Assembly (NCBI RefSeq): GCF_000271305.1
Contig: NZ_AKGD01000004.1
Location: 310,001-374,000 of the forward strand
Direction: 5' to 3'
DNA length: 64,000 nt
Source: Hydrocarboniphaga effusa AP103
GTDB taxonomy: Bacteria; Pseudomonadota; Gammaproteobacteria; Nevskiales; Nevskiaceae
The notes under the pieces were generated by a model. It was not told the origin of the DNA. It did no database searches and saw nothing but the letters and a program-made list of their open reading frames with translations. Position 1 is the first letter of the stretch. The number at the start of each line of letters is the position of its first letter. The translations under genes were made by a program, and so were the position numbers. Shown piece by piece: positions 41,892 through 50,407 of the stretch.

Positions 41892-43472
41892 ATGAGCGCG
41901 AGCAGCAGCGGGCGCTTGCTGCTCGCGCCTGCGCACTATCCGTCATGCGATGCTTCTGGAGCTCTTCGTTTGAGTGAACCTGACAAGGCGGTAGCCATTC
42001 CGCTGGGAGATGTTCTGGCTCATCATGCCGCGCGGGGCGATCGTCCCGCGCTGACGCACGATGGCCTTACGCTGCGCTATTCGGAACTCGATGCGCGTGC
42101 CAATCGCCGTGCTCGCCTGTTCAAAAGCCTGGGTGTCGGCCACGACGATCTGGTGCTGCTCGCACTGCCCAACTCAATCGAGTTCTTCGAGTCCACGTTC
42201 GCACTGTGGAAGCTCGGGGCCACGCCTTGCCCTGTGTCACCCAAGCTCACGCGATCCGAGCTCGACATGATCATCGAGACGGTCAAGCCGCGGCTGGTCG
42301 TTGGCGGCGAATCGGCTGCTGCAACGCAGTTGAGCGCCGGAGTCGACCCGGGCGCCGAGTTTTCGACCGAAGCCATCGAATCACGCATTCCCGCCTGCTG
42401 GAAAGCGATCACGAGTGGCGGCTCGACCGGACGGCCCAAGGTCATCCTCACGCACGTGGCGGGCACGACCGACCCGCAGCGTGCGAGCTACGCGCTGCAA
42501 CAGGCGCGCGACATCATCCTCAATCCGGGCCCGCTGTATCACAACGCGGCTTTCAGCTCCGCACATCAGTGTCTGTTCGCGGGCGGACAGGTGGTCAACA
42601 TGGAGCGCTTCGATGCCGAGCGCAGCCTGCAACTGATCCAGCGTCATCGCGTGCAGTACACCATGATGGTGCCGACGATGATGTCGCGCATCTGGCATCT
42701 GCCCGCCGAGGTTCGCGAGTCCTACGACTTGTCGAGCCTGCGCACCGTGCTGCACCTCGGAGCGCCCTGCCCAACATGGCTCAAGGAGCGCTGGATCGAA
42801 TGGCTGGGTCCCGAGCGCATCGTCGAAGCCTACGCGGGAACCGAGGGTGTGGGCGCCACGAGCATCAGCGGAACCGAATGGCTGCAGCACAAGGGCTCGG
42901 TCGGCCGCGCGGCCGGGGGAGCCGAAATGCGGGTTCTGGACGCGGACGGTCGCGAATGCGCAGCGGGTGTCGTCGGTGAAATCTATTTCCGCCCGCCCCA
43001 ACATCGGCGCGGCAACTTTTCGTATCTCGGTGCGAGCGCCAAGCAGTCGGGTGACTGGGTGTCGCTCGGCGATCTCGGCCATGTGGACGAAGCCGGCTAT
43101 CTCTATCTCGCCGACCGCCGCACCGACGTGGTGATTTCCGGCGGCGTGAACATTTATCCGGCCGAAGTCGAGAACGCGCTCGGCCGTCATCCCGATGTGC
43201 GCTCCTGCGTCGTGATCGGCTTGCCCGACGATGATCTAGGGAATCGGGCGCACGCGATCGTTCAACTGGCCGATGAGGCTCGGAACCGCATCGATGCCGA
43301 AGCGCTCGCCGAGTTCCTTAAGACGCAGCTGGTTCGCTACAAGATTCCGCGCAGCTACGAATTCGTCTCTGCCGACCTTCGCGACGACGCCGGCAAGGCG
43401 CGACGCCTGCAGTTGCGCGAAGAGCGCATGGCCGCCCTGGCAGTCACCGCAGCCGAGAATCCACCAAAATGA
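41892..43472 (+). CDS. AMP-dependent acyl-CoA synthetase/ligase
   Basis: 526-residue ANL superfamily enzyme. The phosphate loop is AITSGGSTGRPKVILTH. The adenine/hinge motifs VEAYAGTEGVGATSI and WVSLGDLGHVDEAGYLYLADRRTDVVISGGVNIYP follow, then the C-terminal lysine region near GKARRLQLREE. It activates a carboxylic acid to acyl-AMP and then acyl-CoA. The ATG at 41892 is the first in frame; the homologous part begins around residue 30. The stop overlaps the enoyl-CoA hydratase start, so the two are coupled. Divergent from the GMC gene. Confidence 0.93.
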   Translation: MSASSSGRLLLAPAHYPSCDASGALRLSEPDKAVAIPLGDVLAHHAARGDRPALTHDGLTLRYSELDARANRRARLFKSLGVGHDDLVLLALPNSIEFFESTFALWKLGATPCPVSPKLTRSELDMIIETVKPRLVVGGESAAATQLSAGVDPGAEFSTEAIESRIPACWKAITSGGSTGRPKVILTHVAGTTDPQRASYALQQARDIILNPGPLYHNAAFSSAHQCLFAGGQVVNMERFDAERSLQLIQRHRVQYTMMVPTMMSRIWHLPAEVRESYDLSSLRTVLHLGAPCPTWLKERWIEWLGPERIVEAYAGTEGVGATSISGTEWLQHKGSVGRAAGGAEMRVLDADGRECAAGVVGEIYFRPPQHRRGNFSYLGASAKQSGDWVSLGDLGHVDEAGYLYLADRRTDVVISGGVNIYPAEVENALGRHPDVRSCVVIGLPDDDLGNRAHAIVQLADEARNRIDAEALAEFLKTQLVRYKIPRSYEFVSADLRDDAGKARRLQLREERMAALAVTAAENPPK

Positions 43473-44236
43473 GCACGGCCAATCTCGCTGCACCCGTCGT
43501 GCGCTGGGAGCGGCAAGGCCGCATCGCGCGAATCGAGTTCTCCAGTGGCTCGCGCAATCATTTCAGCACGCCCTTGCTGGCCCAGCTTGCCGATGCCTTC
43601 GAGCAGGCCGAGCGTGAGCCCGAGGTCAACGCCATCGTGCTGTGCTCCCGGGGGCGCAACTTCTGCGCCGGCGCCGATCTGGTCGATGGCCAGGAAGAAC
43701 CGGCGACTCTCTATGCCGAGGCGATGCGCTTGTTTGCGATCCGCAAGCCGATCGTTGCGGCCGTCCAGGGCGCGGCGATCGGTGGCGGGCTGGGCCTTGC
43801 GCTGGTCGCCGACTTTCGCATCGTCGCGCCTTCGAGTCGCCTGTCGGCAAACTTCGTCAAGCTCGGCATTCATCCCGGTTTTGCGATGACCTACACACTC
43901 CCGCGCGTGGTGGGGCCGCAGCGCGCTGCGGAGCTGTTCTACACCGGTCGTCGCTTGACCGGAAAAGAAGCTCACGCCATTCAGCTGGCCGATCGGATCG
44001 TCGCCGAAGATCAGCTGCTCGATGCCGCGCTGGAGTTCGCATGCGCGATTGCGGAGAACGCGCCCCTGGCCGTCGAAGCCACGCGTTCGACCTTGCGCAT
44101 GGGCCTGCTCGAAGCCTTGAAGTCACGTACCGAACACGAAGCCGCTGAGCAATTGCGCTTGCGAACGACAGCCGATTTCGCAGAAGGGATTCGCGCAGTC
44201 ACCGAGCGCCGCCCGGGCAACTGGATGCGCGCCTGA
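43469..44236 (+). CDS. Enoyl-CoA hydratase/isomerase family protein
   Basis: 255 residues, crotonase fold. The oxyanion loops are NFCAGADLVDG and GAAIGGGLGLALVADFRI; the later HPGFAMTYTLPRVVGPQRA and the C-terminal AVEATRSTLRM helix are standard. The catalytic Glu positions are partly replaced (NFVKLGIHPGF in place of PEvxLGi.PG), so the reaction may be isomerisation or retro-Claisen instead of simple hydration. Its ATG overlaps the ligase stop by 4 nt. A 15-bp perfect terminator hairpin follows. Confidence 0.92.
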   Translation: MSTANLAAPVVRWERQGRIARIEFSSGSRNHFSTPLLAQLADAFEQAEREPEVNAIVLCSRGRNFCAGADLVDGQEEPATLYAEAMRLFAIRKPIVAAVQGAAIGGGLGLALVADFRIVAPSSRLSANFVKLGIHPGFAMTYTLPRVVGPQRAAELFYTGRRLTGKEAHAIQLADRIVAEDQLLDAALEFACAIAENAPLAVEATRSTLRMGLLEALKSRTEHEAAEQLRLRTTADFAEGIRAVTERRPGNWMRA

Positions 44237-44318
44237 GCCCATGAGTTCCGCTTGAATCCGCCGATTGCGGCGGTACTGCCCTGCAGCCTCAGCGACACGC
44301 GAATCCTCATGCGCTCTC

Positions 44319-44351
44319 AAAGCAAAGCCCGCCAATGGCGGGCTTTGCTTT
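44319..44351. terminator. Bidirectional terminator between convergent genes
   Basis: A 15-bp perfect stem, AAAGCAAAGCCCGCC (44319-44333) with GGCGGGCTTTGCTTT (44337-44351), has a 3-nt loop. A-rich and T-rich ends suit rho-independent termination in both directions for the hydratase and MFS transporter genes. Confidence 0.88.
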
Positions 44352-44366
44352 GGCATGCACAGGGAG

Positions 44367-45680
44367 CTAGCCCGTGCTGACCGCTCTGCTTTCCTTGCGT
44401 ATCGCCCAGGCCGACGCGCACTGGAACGCGAATGCGAGCAATGCAAACGGAATCAGGCATTGCAACGCGTAGACGAGCGAGCGATCCCCATACACCGGAG
44501 CGAGCCAATCGCTGATGGCACCGACCAGCAGCGGCCCGCAACCGAGTCCCGTGAGATTGATCAAGAACAGCAGCAGCGAGCTGGCCGTTGCGCGATAGCG
44601 CGCCGGCGTGCGGTTCTGCAGCAGGGCTAGCGCCGGCACCAGATACGTCGAAGTCAGCACCACTGGAATGATCATGAGCAGCAAGGACATCTGCCAGCTC
44701 GATGCCAGCGTGAACCCGATCAGCAGCGGAATCATGAAGACGAGGCCCAGCCCCGGAAGCAGTGGGTAGTAAACCGCATTGCGGGCGCCGAGCCGATCCG
44801 AAAACACGGCGCCGAGCCAGCTCGCCACCACCATCGACCCTGCCAGCACCAGGCCGTAATAGGTACCGATCTGTGGGAGCGTCATGCCCTGCACGCGCGT
44901 GAGAAACGCCGGCGTCCAGTTGATGATTCCGTAACTCACGAAGGCCGTGAGACCCGAGGCGATGGCGTTGAGCACCAGCGCGGGGCTGCGAAAGAAGAAG
45001 CGGAACGCATCCAGCGCAGCGCCCGGCGGCTGGGCCCGTCCGCCAGCATCGTAGCGCCCTCGCTGCGGCTCCCTGATGAGCAGCAGGATCAGGGGCGCCG
45101 CCAGCAGGCCGAGCAATCCGACGCTGATGAAGGCCGCCCGCCAACCATAGTGCGCGGCGATCCACGCCGCTGCGACAGTACCGATCAGGCTGCCGGCCGG
45201 CACTCCCAGCACGTAGATGCCCAGCGCACGGCCGCGGCGCTCCGGCGGAAAGTAGTCCGACAGGATCGAGTACGCCGGAGGTGAGCAACCGGCCTCGCCG
45301 ATCCCCACGCCCACGCGCGCCAGCGCCAGGCTCAGGAAGCTGCCGGCGAATCCCGAAGCCGCCGTGAACAGGCTCCACAGACTGCAGGCCGCCGCGATCA
45401 CGCGAACGCGATTCCAGCGATCGGCGATCAAGGCCACCGGGATACCGAACAGCGTGTAGAACAGCGCGAAAGTCAGGCCGGTGAGCAGACCCAGCTGCGT
45501 ATCGCTGAGGCCGAGTTCCAGCTTGATCGGCTCGGCAAGAATCGACAGGATCTGCCGATCGAGAAAGTTCAGCATGTAGACCAGAGCGAGCACCACGGCG
45601 ACGACATAGCGATAGCGCTCGCCGTCGCGGTGCTGGCTCGCCTGCAAGCTCGCGCCTGATACCGAATCGTCACGAATCAC
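44367..45680 (-). CDS. MFS transporter, spinster-like
   Basis: 437 residues with 12 predicted membrane helices. Typical motifs are LNFLDRQILSILAEPIKLELGLSDTQ near the N-terminus, ALIADRWNRVRV (the MFS loop 2-3 motif) and ARVGVGIGEAGCSPPAYSILSDYFPPERRGRALG. This spinster-like group is common in bacteria that take up organic acids or steroid-like compounds. A GTG start at 45680 (VIRDDSV) is used. It lies 64 bp downstream of the tannase-like lipoprotein gene and may be cotranscribed with it; import of the released acid is a reasonable guess. Confidence 0.93.
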   Translation of the reverse strand: MIRDDSVSGASLQASQHRDGERYRYVVAVVLALVYMLNFLDRQILSILAEPIKLELGLSDTQLGLLTGLTFALFYTLFGIPVALIADRWNRVRVIAAACSLWSLFTAASGFAGSFLSLALARVGVGIGEAGCSPPAYSILSDYFPPERRGRALGIYVLGVPAGSLIGTVAAAWIAAHYGWRAAFISVGLLGLLAAPLILLLIREPQRGRYDAGGRAQPPGAALDAFRFFFRSPALVLNAIASGLTAFVSYGIINWTPAFLTRVQGMTLPQIGTYYGLVLAGSMVVASWLGAVFSDRLGARNAVYYPLLPGLGLVFMIPLLIGFTLASSWQMSLLLMIIPVVLTSTYLVPALALLQNRTPARYRATASSLLLFLINLTGLGCGPLLVGAISDWLAPVYGDRSLVYALQCLIPFALLAFAFQCASAWAIRKESRAVSTG

Positions 45681-45744
45681 TGCGGGTTTCCATAAAGTGG
45701 GGACATGCGGGAGCTTCCAGATCGCGTTTCAGGGCTTGTTGAAT

Positions 45745-47442
45745 CTAGCTAGAGGCGCAGACGAATGAGGCCGCTGTGTTGACATCGCCGCTGCCCTTGT
45801 ACTTCGCAAACGTGGGATAGGGGCACAGCGGCCTGCTGCGGCCCGGGACGCCGACGCTGTCGATCACGATCTGGTTGGATCGCGGGTCGATATCCCGTTC
45901 CACCCAGGCCTCCAGCGCCGACAGCTGATCCCACTGCGCATTGAACGTGGAGCTGATGGAGTGCGCAAAGCCCGGCACCAGGTAGTACCGAACGAAGGAC
46001 TCGACGGTGGGCCCGCCCAGGCTGGCCTGCAGCCCCTGATAGTAGAGCTCCGAGGTTCGCGGGCTCACGGTCATGTCTTCGGTGCCATGCATCATCAGCA
46101 GCTTGCCGCCCTTGGCCGCGAACTTCGCCAGCTCGGCATCCGCCGCATCGACCGCCGACAGCTCACTCAAGCGGGTGGCGTAGGGCCAGCCGGTGTACGG
46201 GTTGAAGTCGAAATAGTTGAAGTCCGGATCGCGGCCGACGACGTAGCGCAGGTGTCCATCGACGATACCGGTCGCGAACGACATGCCTTCGGTCACCGGA
46301 AACCCCGGCGGCAACAGGCCGATCGACAGGGTCGCGATCGCCAGTTGCAGCGGCTCCAGCGCAGGGATCGGGCTTTCGATGCCGAGGTCCGAGGTGTACA
46401 CCGGCCAGCCTGGAAAGCTGGTTTCACCGCTCGCGAGCGCGAAATTCCAATGGAAAGGCCCGTTCATCACGCCGAGTGCGCTGAGCTGCAGATCGGACAG
46501 GCAGCTGTCACCCAGATCGTCTCCACCAGCACAGCGCAGCGGCACGCCATGCAGGCTCGCGGTCGCCGGATCGAAGCGTGCGTTGCAGGCATTCACGTTG
46601 CCGATGAGGCCATCGGCAAGCCCATCGAGCACATCGCAGGCTTCGAGTGCAGCGCGACGCAGCAGACCGCGCTTGGCCCGGTTGGGCAAAGCGCCCGGCT
46701 CGGCAAAGGCGTGCAACACCGCGGCACCCGCCACCACCGTGGAGGTGAAGCGGCGCCCGGGATACAAGGCCACCACGCCATCCCAGTCTTCGGGCCAGCG
46801 GGCGGCAACGGTCAGCGCCTCGCGACCGCCATTGGACGACCCGAGGAAGTAGGACTTCGAGGGCTCACGACCATAGCTCGCCTTGATCAGAACCTGCGCC
46901 ACGTCGCGCGTTTTCTTCAGCGCATCCCCCATCCAGTTCCGGTAAGCCTCCTCATTCAATCCAAACGCGGCCGGATTCGGAAGCGTGGAAGCCTGATGCC
47001 CGCCATCACTCGCAAAGACCGCGTAGCCACGCGCCAGCGGACTCGCGCCGAGCGAGTTGAGCATCGTGCCGGCCACGTTCGGTATCGTGCCGTTGTAGCC
47101 GCCGCCACCGAGCATGAGCCCTTTCGAGTTCCAGTTCGTCGGCAGTGCCACCTTGAACTCGATGTTCGGCGCCAGCGGATCCACGGGCAGGATCTTGCCC
47201 GTAACCAGACAGTAGCCGGCGGCTGCACTCCCCGGTGCTGCATCGGCGCTCAGGGACTCGGCCGCGCTCACGCTGGCGCCGCCCGTCTGCAGACCGATAT
47301 CGGCAGCTGCAATCTTCAAGTCGGACAGCTGCGCGCAACTCAGCATCTGCGCTGACTCGCTCCGCGCTGCATCCTCGCCTTCACAGGCCGCGAGCAGGCC
47401 CAGTACAGCGGCTGCCGCCAGCACCGTCAAAAATCGGAACAT
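45745..47442 (-). CDS. Tannase/feruloyl esterase family lipoprotein
   Basis: 565 residues. The signal peptide ends in a lipobox (AAAVLGLLAAC, Cys19), so it is lipid-anchored in the periplasm or outer membrane. The catalytic serine lies in FLGSSNGGREAL; acidic and histidine residues follow (LLMMHGTEDMTVSPRTSE, VPGFAHSIS). Several cysteines suit the disulfide-linked active site of the tannase family. It hydrolyses an ester, perhaps of a phenolic, terpenoid or steroid acid. GAGGAGAG precedes the ATG. Next downstream is an MFS transporter. Confidence 0.9.
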   Translation of the reverse strand: MFRFLTVLAAAAVLGLLAACEGEDAARSESAQMLSCAQLSDLKIAAADIGLQTGGASVSAAESLSADAAPGSAAAGYCLVTGKILPVDPLAPNIEFKVALPTNWNSKGLMLGGGGYNGTIPNVAGTMLNSLGASPLARGYAVFASDGGHQASTLPNPAAFGLNEEAYRNWMGDALKKTRDVAQVLIKASYGREPSKSYFLGSSNGGREALTVAARWPEDWDGVVALYPGRRFTSTVVAGAAVLHAFAEPGALPNRAKRGLLRRAALEACDVLDGLADGLIGNVNACNARFDPATASLHGVPLRCAGGDDLGDSCLSDLQLSALGVMNGPFHWNFALASGETSFPGWPVYTSDLGIESPIPALEPLQLAIATLSIGLLPPGFPVTEGMSFATGIVDGHLRYVVGRDPDFNYFDFNPYTGWPYATRLSELSAVDAADAELAKFAAKGGKLLMMHGTEDMTVSPRTSELYYQGLQASLGGPTVESFVRYYLVPGFAHSISSTFNAQWDQLSALEAWVERDIDPRSNQIVIDSVGVPGRSRPLCPYPTFAKYKGSGDVNTAASFVCASS

Positions 47443-47879
47443 GTTCTCTCCTCGCTCTTTTTATGATGCGAAGCCGCTGCATCGGCGTACCGGATGGTGA
47501 TCCGAGAGCCGCGCCGAGCCACCACCCGTTCTGGGCGGCTTCTGTCGGCATCACGCTATAACGCAGCCGCGGGCGCAGATAATTCATTCGGTGGCAGCAC
47601 CATTCCTCGCGCGAATGTGGCCGCGATCCGCGATCGCGGGCATGCCTGGGACGCGGGATCCGGCTTGCGCGCGAAGCGTGCACGGGCGGCACGCACGCGG
47701 CCGAACACGCCATGCCGACAGGCAGGCAACAACAGTCAGTGCATCGTGCGTCGCGCTCGCGTTACGCGCTTGCGCGAGTCCGCAGCGCCCTCCAATTGGA
47801 GGGCGGTTTACCGCGGCGGCGGCCGCTACGCTTTCGCGCATTCGCCCGACTTGCGGCGTATCCAATTCGCGGGAGCAGC
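47443..47879. other. Gene-free interval of 437 bp
   Basis: This divergent intergenic region lies between the tannase-like lipoprotein and the PKD lipoprotein genes. Open frames here are arginine-rich and overlap each other, without a credible start or family. It should hold both promoters; none stands out by eye. Confidence 0.5.
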
Positions 47880-49259
47880 ATGAGCGTGGCAACTTCGACT
47901 TCGCAGCGGTCGTTCAAGCAGTTCGCACTCGGCTCGGCTTTGATGCTCGGATTCGCGCTCGGGGCTTGCGCGCCCGCGGAAGAGGAAGGCGCTTCCGACA
48001 CGCCGTCGGTCTATTCCGGCAAGGCCACCACCGGCTCGGCTCCGCTGAGCGATGCCGAGGTGCTGTTCGACATCGGCGGGCAGAGCTTTCGAGCGGTGAC
48101 CGACGCGGCGGGTACCTTCTCGGTCGATTTCGGCAACATTCTGGGGTCGGCCCCGCCGTACATCGCCGGCACGCTCTACAAGGACGGCTACCTGATCCAG
48201 ACGATCAACCTGTCCAATTCGAACGGCCGGGTTCGCGGCTCGGACCTGCTCACCACCGGCCCGCTCGGCAGCCAGGACGTGGCGATACTCAACCCGGCTT
48301 CGAGCGGCCCGCTGTACCGCATCACCCATCTGGGCGATCAGAACTTCACGGGCTCGGCGAACTCCCAGCTGCAGGTTTCCAGCTCGGGCACGCGCATCAA
48401 CGTGCGGCTCGGGCCGATCTCGAAGGCCCAGGTCGCCCAGTATCCGGCCGGACTCTGCCTCGTGCTCGACGTGCGAGGCCTGGAAAACGTCGCGCAGCCG
48501 ACCCGCATCACGCTCAACAGCCAAAGCCAGAACATGAATGCTTCGGCGAGCGACGGATCGTTCTCTCGCCAGTCCTACTGCTTCACCGATGTCTACAGCG
48601 GCGATGCCTCGCGCTTCAACACCTTGATCATCGAGTCGGGCAACAACAGCTCCGGCACCGATTACGACGACTTCGAGTTCATCAATGTCACCGGATCGTT
48701 CTCGACCGCGCAGCCGCCGCGCGTGTTTCGCATCGATGCGGGCGATTCGTCGACCTGGGTCGCCGACCAGGCCGTGAGCTTCGACACCGTCGACGCGACC
48801 ATCTACGACTCGTATCCGGCGCAGATCGACTGGTCGTTCGGCGATGACAGCCCGGTCCTGTCGGTCCGCAACCTCGATCCGGTGACGCACACCTACAGCA
48901 AGACCGGAACCTTTACGGTGAAGGCCGTGGCCCGTGACGCTTCGGACCAGGTGCTGGCCCAGGCCACGCTGAACCTGCAGATCCAGCCCAAGCACATTGC
49001 CGGAGCCTCGGTCGGAACCATCACGCGTGCCAGCGACAACAGCCTGGAGATTTCGGGGCGCACCGATTTCAAGCCCATCAATATTCGCGTCACCTGGCCC
49101 GACGGAACCGTCGACGAGCAATACAACGTCAGCACCGACACCTACACCTTCAAGTCCGCCAGCACGGCCTACGAAGCGGGCCAGATCTCGACCCTGCTGT
49201 ACTTCAACGACACCAGCCTGAGCCCGATCCGGAATTACACCGCACCGGCCCGACGCTAG
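47880..49259 (+). CDS. PKD-domain lipoprotein of unknown function
   Basis: 459 residues. GGGAG precedes the ATG at 47880. A lipoprotein signal (ALGSALMLGFALGAC, Cys30) anchors it to a membrane. After an acidic spacer comes a carboxypeptidase-regulatory-like beta domain (SGKATTGSAPLSDAEVLFDI..., TDAAGTFSVDFGN). Around residues 318-355 there is a PKD domain (IDWSFGDDSPVLSVRN, VTHTYSKTGTFTVKAVARD). The last 100 residues look beta-rich. No catalytic motif is seen; surface binding or adhesion is possible. The stop codon shares the tetramer CTAG with the stop of the convergent AraC gene. Confidence 0.8.
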   Translation: MSVATSTSQRSFKQFALGSALMLGFALGACAPAEEEGASDTPSVYSGKATTGSAPLSDAEVLFDIGGQSFRAVTDAAGTFSVDFGNILGSAPPYIAGTLYKDGYLIQTINLSNSNGRVRGSDLLTTGPLGSQDVAILNPASSGPLYRITHLGDQNFTGSANSQLQVSSSGTRINVRLGPISKAQVAQYPAGLCLVLDVRGLENVAQPTRITLNSQSQNMNASASDGSFSRQSYCFTDVYSGDASRFNTLIIESGNNSSGTDYDDFEFINVTGSFSTAQPPRVFRIDAGDSSTWVADQAVSFDTVDATIYDSYPAQIDWSFGDDSPVLSVRNLDPVTHTYSKTGTFTVKAVARDASDQVLAQATLNLQIQPKHIAGASVGTITRASDNSLEISGRTDFKPINIRVTWPDGTVDEQYNVSTDTYTFKSASTAYEAGQISTLLYFNDTSLSPIRNYTAPARR

Positions 49260-50257
49260 CCCGGCCGCCTCGCCTTCGGCGAGACCCCATGCCAGCGCTT
49301 GTGCGCCTGCGAGAAGCTCGACACATCGGCAAAGCCGAGGCGCTCCGCGATCGCCGAGACGCTCAGCTCGCCCTCGCGCAACAGCTCACGCGCCCAGGCG
49401 CGACGCCGGTTTTCGATCAGCAGGCGAAACGAGGTTCCCTCGCCCTGCAGCCTGCGCTTGAGCGTGCGCTCGCTGGTGTTCAGATGTCGCGCCATCGTCG
49501 CGAGATCGGGCAGCGAGGCGCCTGGAATCTCCAGATACTGACGGATCACGTCGCTGGTGCTGGCCTGCGTCGTGCGCCTGCGCAGCAGCTCCGCGCAGAG
49601 CTGCTCGCATAGCGCGGCGGTGATCGGATTGGCTCCCGGCAGCCTGCGGGCGAGCAGGCTCGCATCGAAGCTGAGCTGGTTGCTGCTTGCCGCATAAACC
49701 GGCTCGACCCCGAACAGGCGCCGGCCGGCTTTTCCGCGTTCCTCGGGCTGCAACTGCAGGCGCGTGAGCGCGAAGCCATCGCCGACCAGCTCGCCCATGA
49801 GCGCCGCCGCGGCCGCCATGTCGCGCTCGATCACGAAGCGCCGCAGGTCGTCGGTGAAATCGGGCGCATCGAAATGCATCGTCGCCACGCCGGCCTGGCG
49901 CCGATAGAGAATCTGGTTGAACAGGTAGGTCAGCGGCAGGTAGCGCAGCGCCATCGCGAGCGCATCGGCCGCCGTCGCGCTGCTGATGAGCCCGTAGCCC
50001 CAGAGCCCGTAGGTCGTGATCCGGTAGCGCAGGCCGACCTGCAGGCCGAGCCCGCTCGGCGCGCCACTGAGCTTGACGAGATTGGCGATGACCTTGAGCT
50101 CCTTGACCGCGGCGAGCTCGACGTTGGGATCGCTGAGCTGGGCGATCGAGATGCCGCTGCCCCTGAGCAGCGCCGAGGCCGACAGGCCGAGCTCCGCGCC
50201 GAAGCCCACGAGCAGGTCCACGCTCGCCGGGCTGCGCTTGAAGTCCCAGAAGATCAC
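49256..50257 (-). CDS. AraC family transcriptional regulator
   Basis: About 333 residues if started at the GTG at 50257 (VIFWDFKRSPASVDLLVGFG); no ATG fits nearby and the ribosome site is weak, so the start is uncertain. The N-terminal 200 residues match the Arabinose-binding-like domain of AraC regulators that control fatty acid, alkane or ketone metabolism. The C-terminal helix-turn-helix pair is clear (SLPDLATMARHLNTSERTLKRRLQGEGTSF, then LSVSAIAERLGFADVSSFSQAHKRWHGVSP). Divergent from the monooxygenase-hydrolase fusion gene across about 150 bp, which it probably activates. Confidence 0.9.
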   Translation of the reverse strand: MIFWDFKRSPASVDLLVGFGAELGLSASALLRGSGISIAQLSDPNVELAAVKELKVIANLVKLSGAPSGLGLQVGLRYRITTYGLWGYGLISSATAADALAMALRYLPLTYLFNQILYRRQAGVATMHFDAPDFTDDLRRFVIERDMAAAAALMGELVGDGFALTRLQLQPEERGKAGRRLFGVEPVYAASSNQLSFDASLLARRLPGANPITAALCEQLCAELLRRRTTQASTSDVIRQYLEIPGASLPDLATMARHLNTSERTLKRRLQGEGTSFRLLIENRRRAWARELLREGELSVSAIAERLGFADVSSFSQAHKRWHGVSPKARRPG

Positions 50258-50407
50258 GCGGCTGATTTTCCGTTTCGGGCCATGAATTGGCCCGAATAAT
50301 AAATAAAAAGACCTCGCCGGACATGGCCTGCGATCGCCGCCGGACCGAGCATAGGCCCGACGAAAGCGCCACCACCCGATCCAGACCAAAGGCGCGCAGG
50401 AGAACGC

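Noticed and set aside
50278..50320. AT-rich stretch (AATAATAAATAAAAAG) as an origin or attachment site
   Set aside because: It is short and lies in the divergent promoter region of the AraC and monooxygenase genes; no direct repeats, integrase or DnaA-box cluster accompany it.
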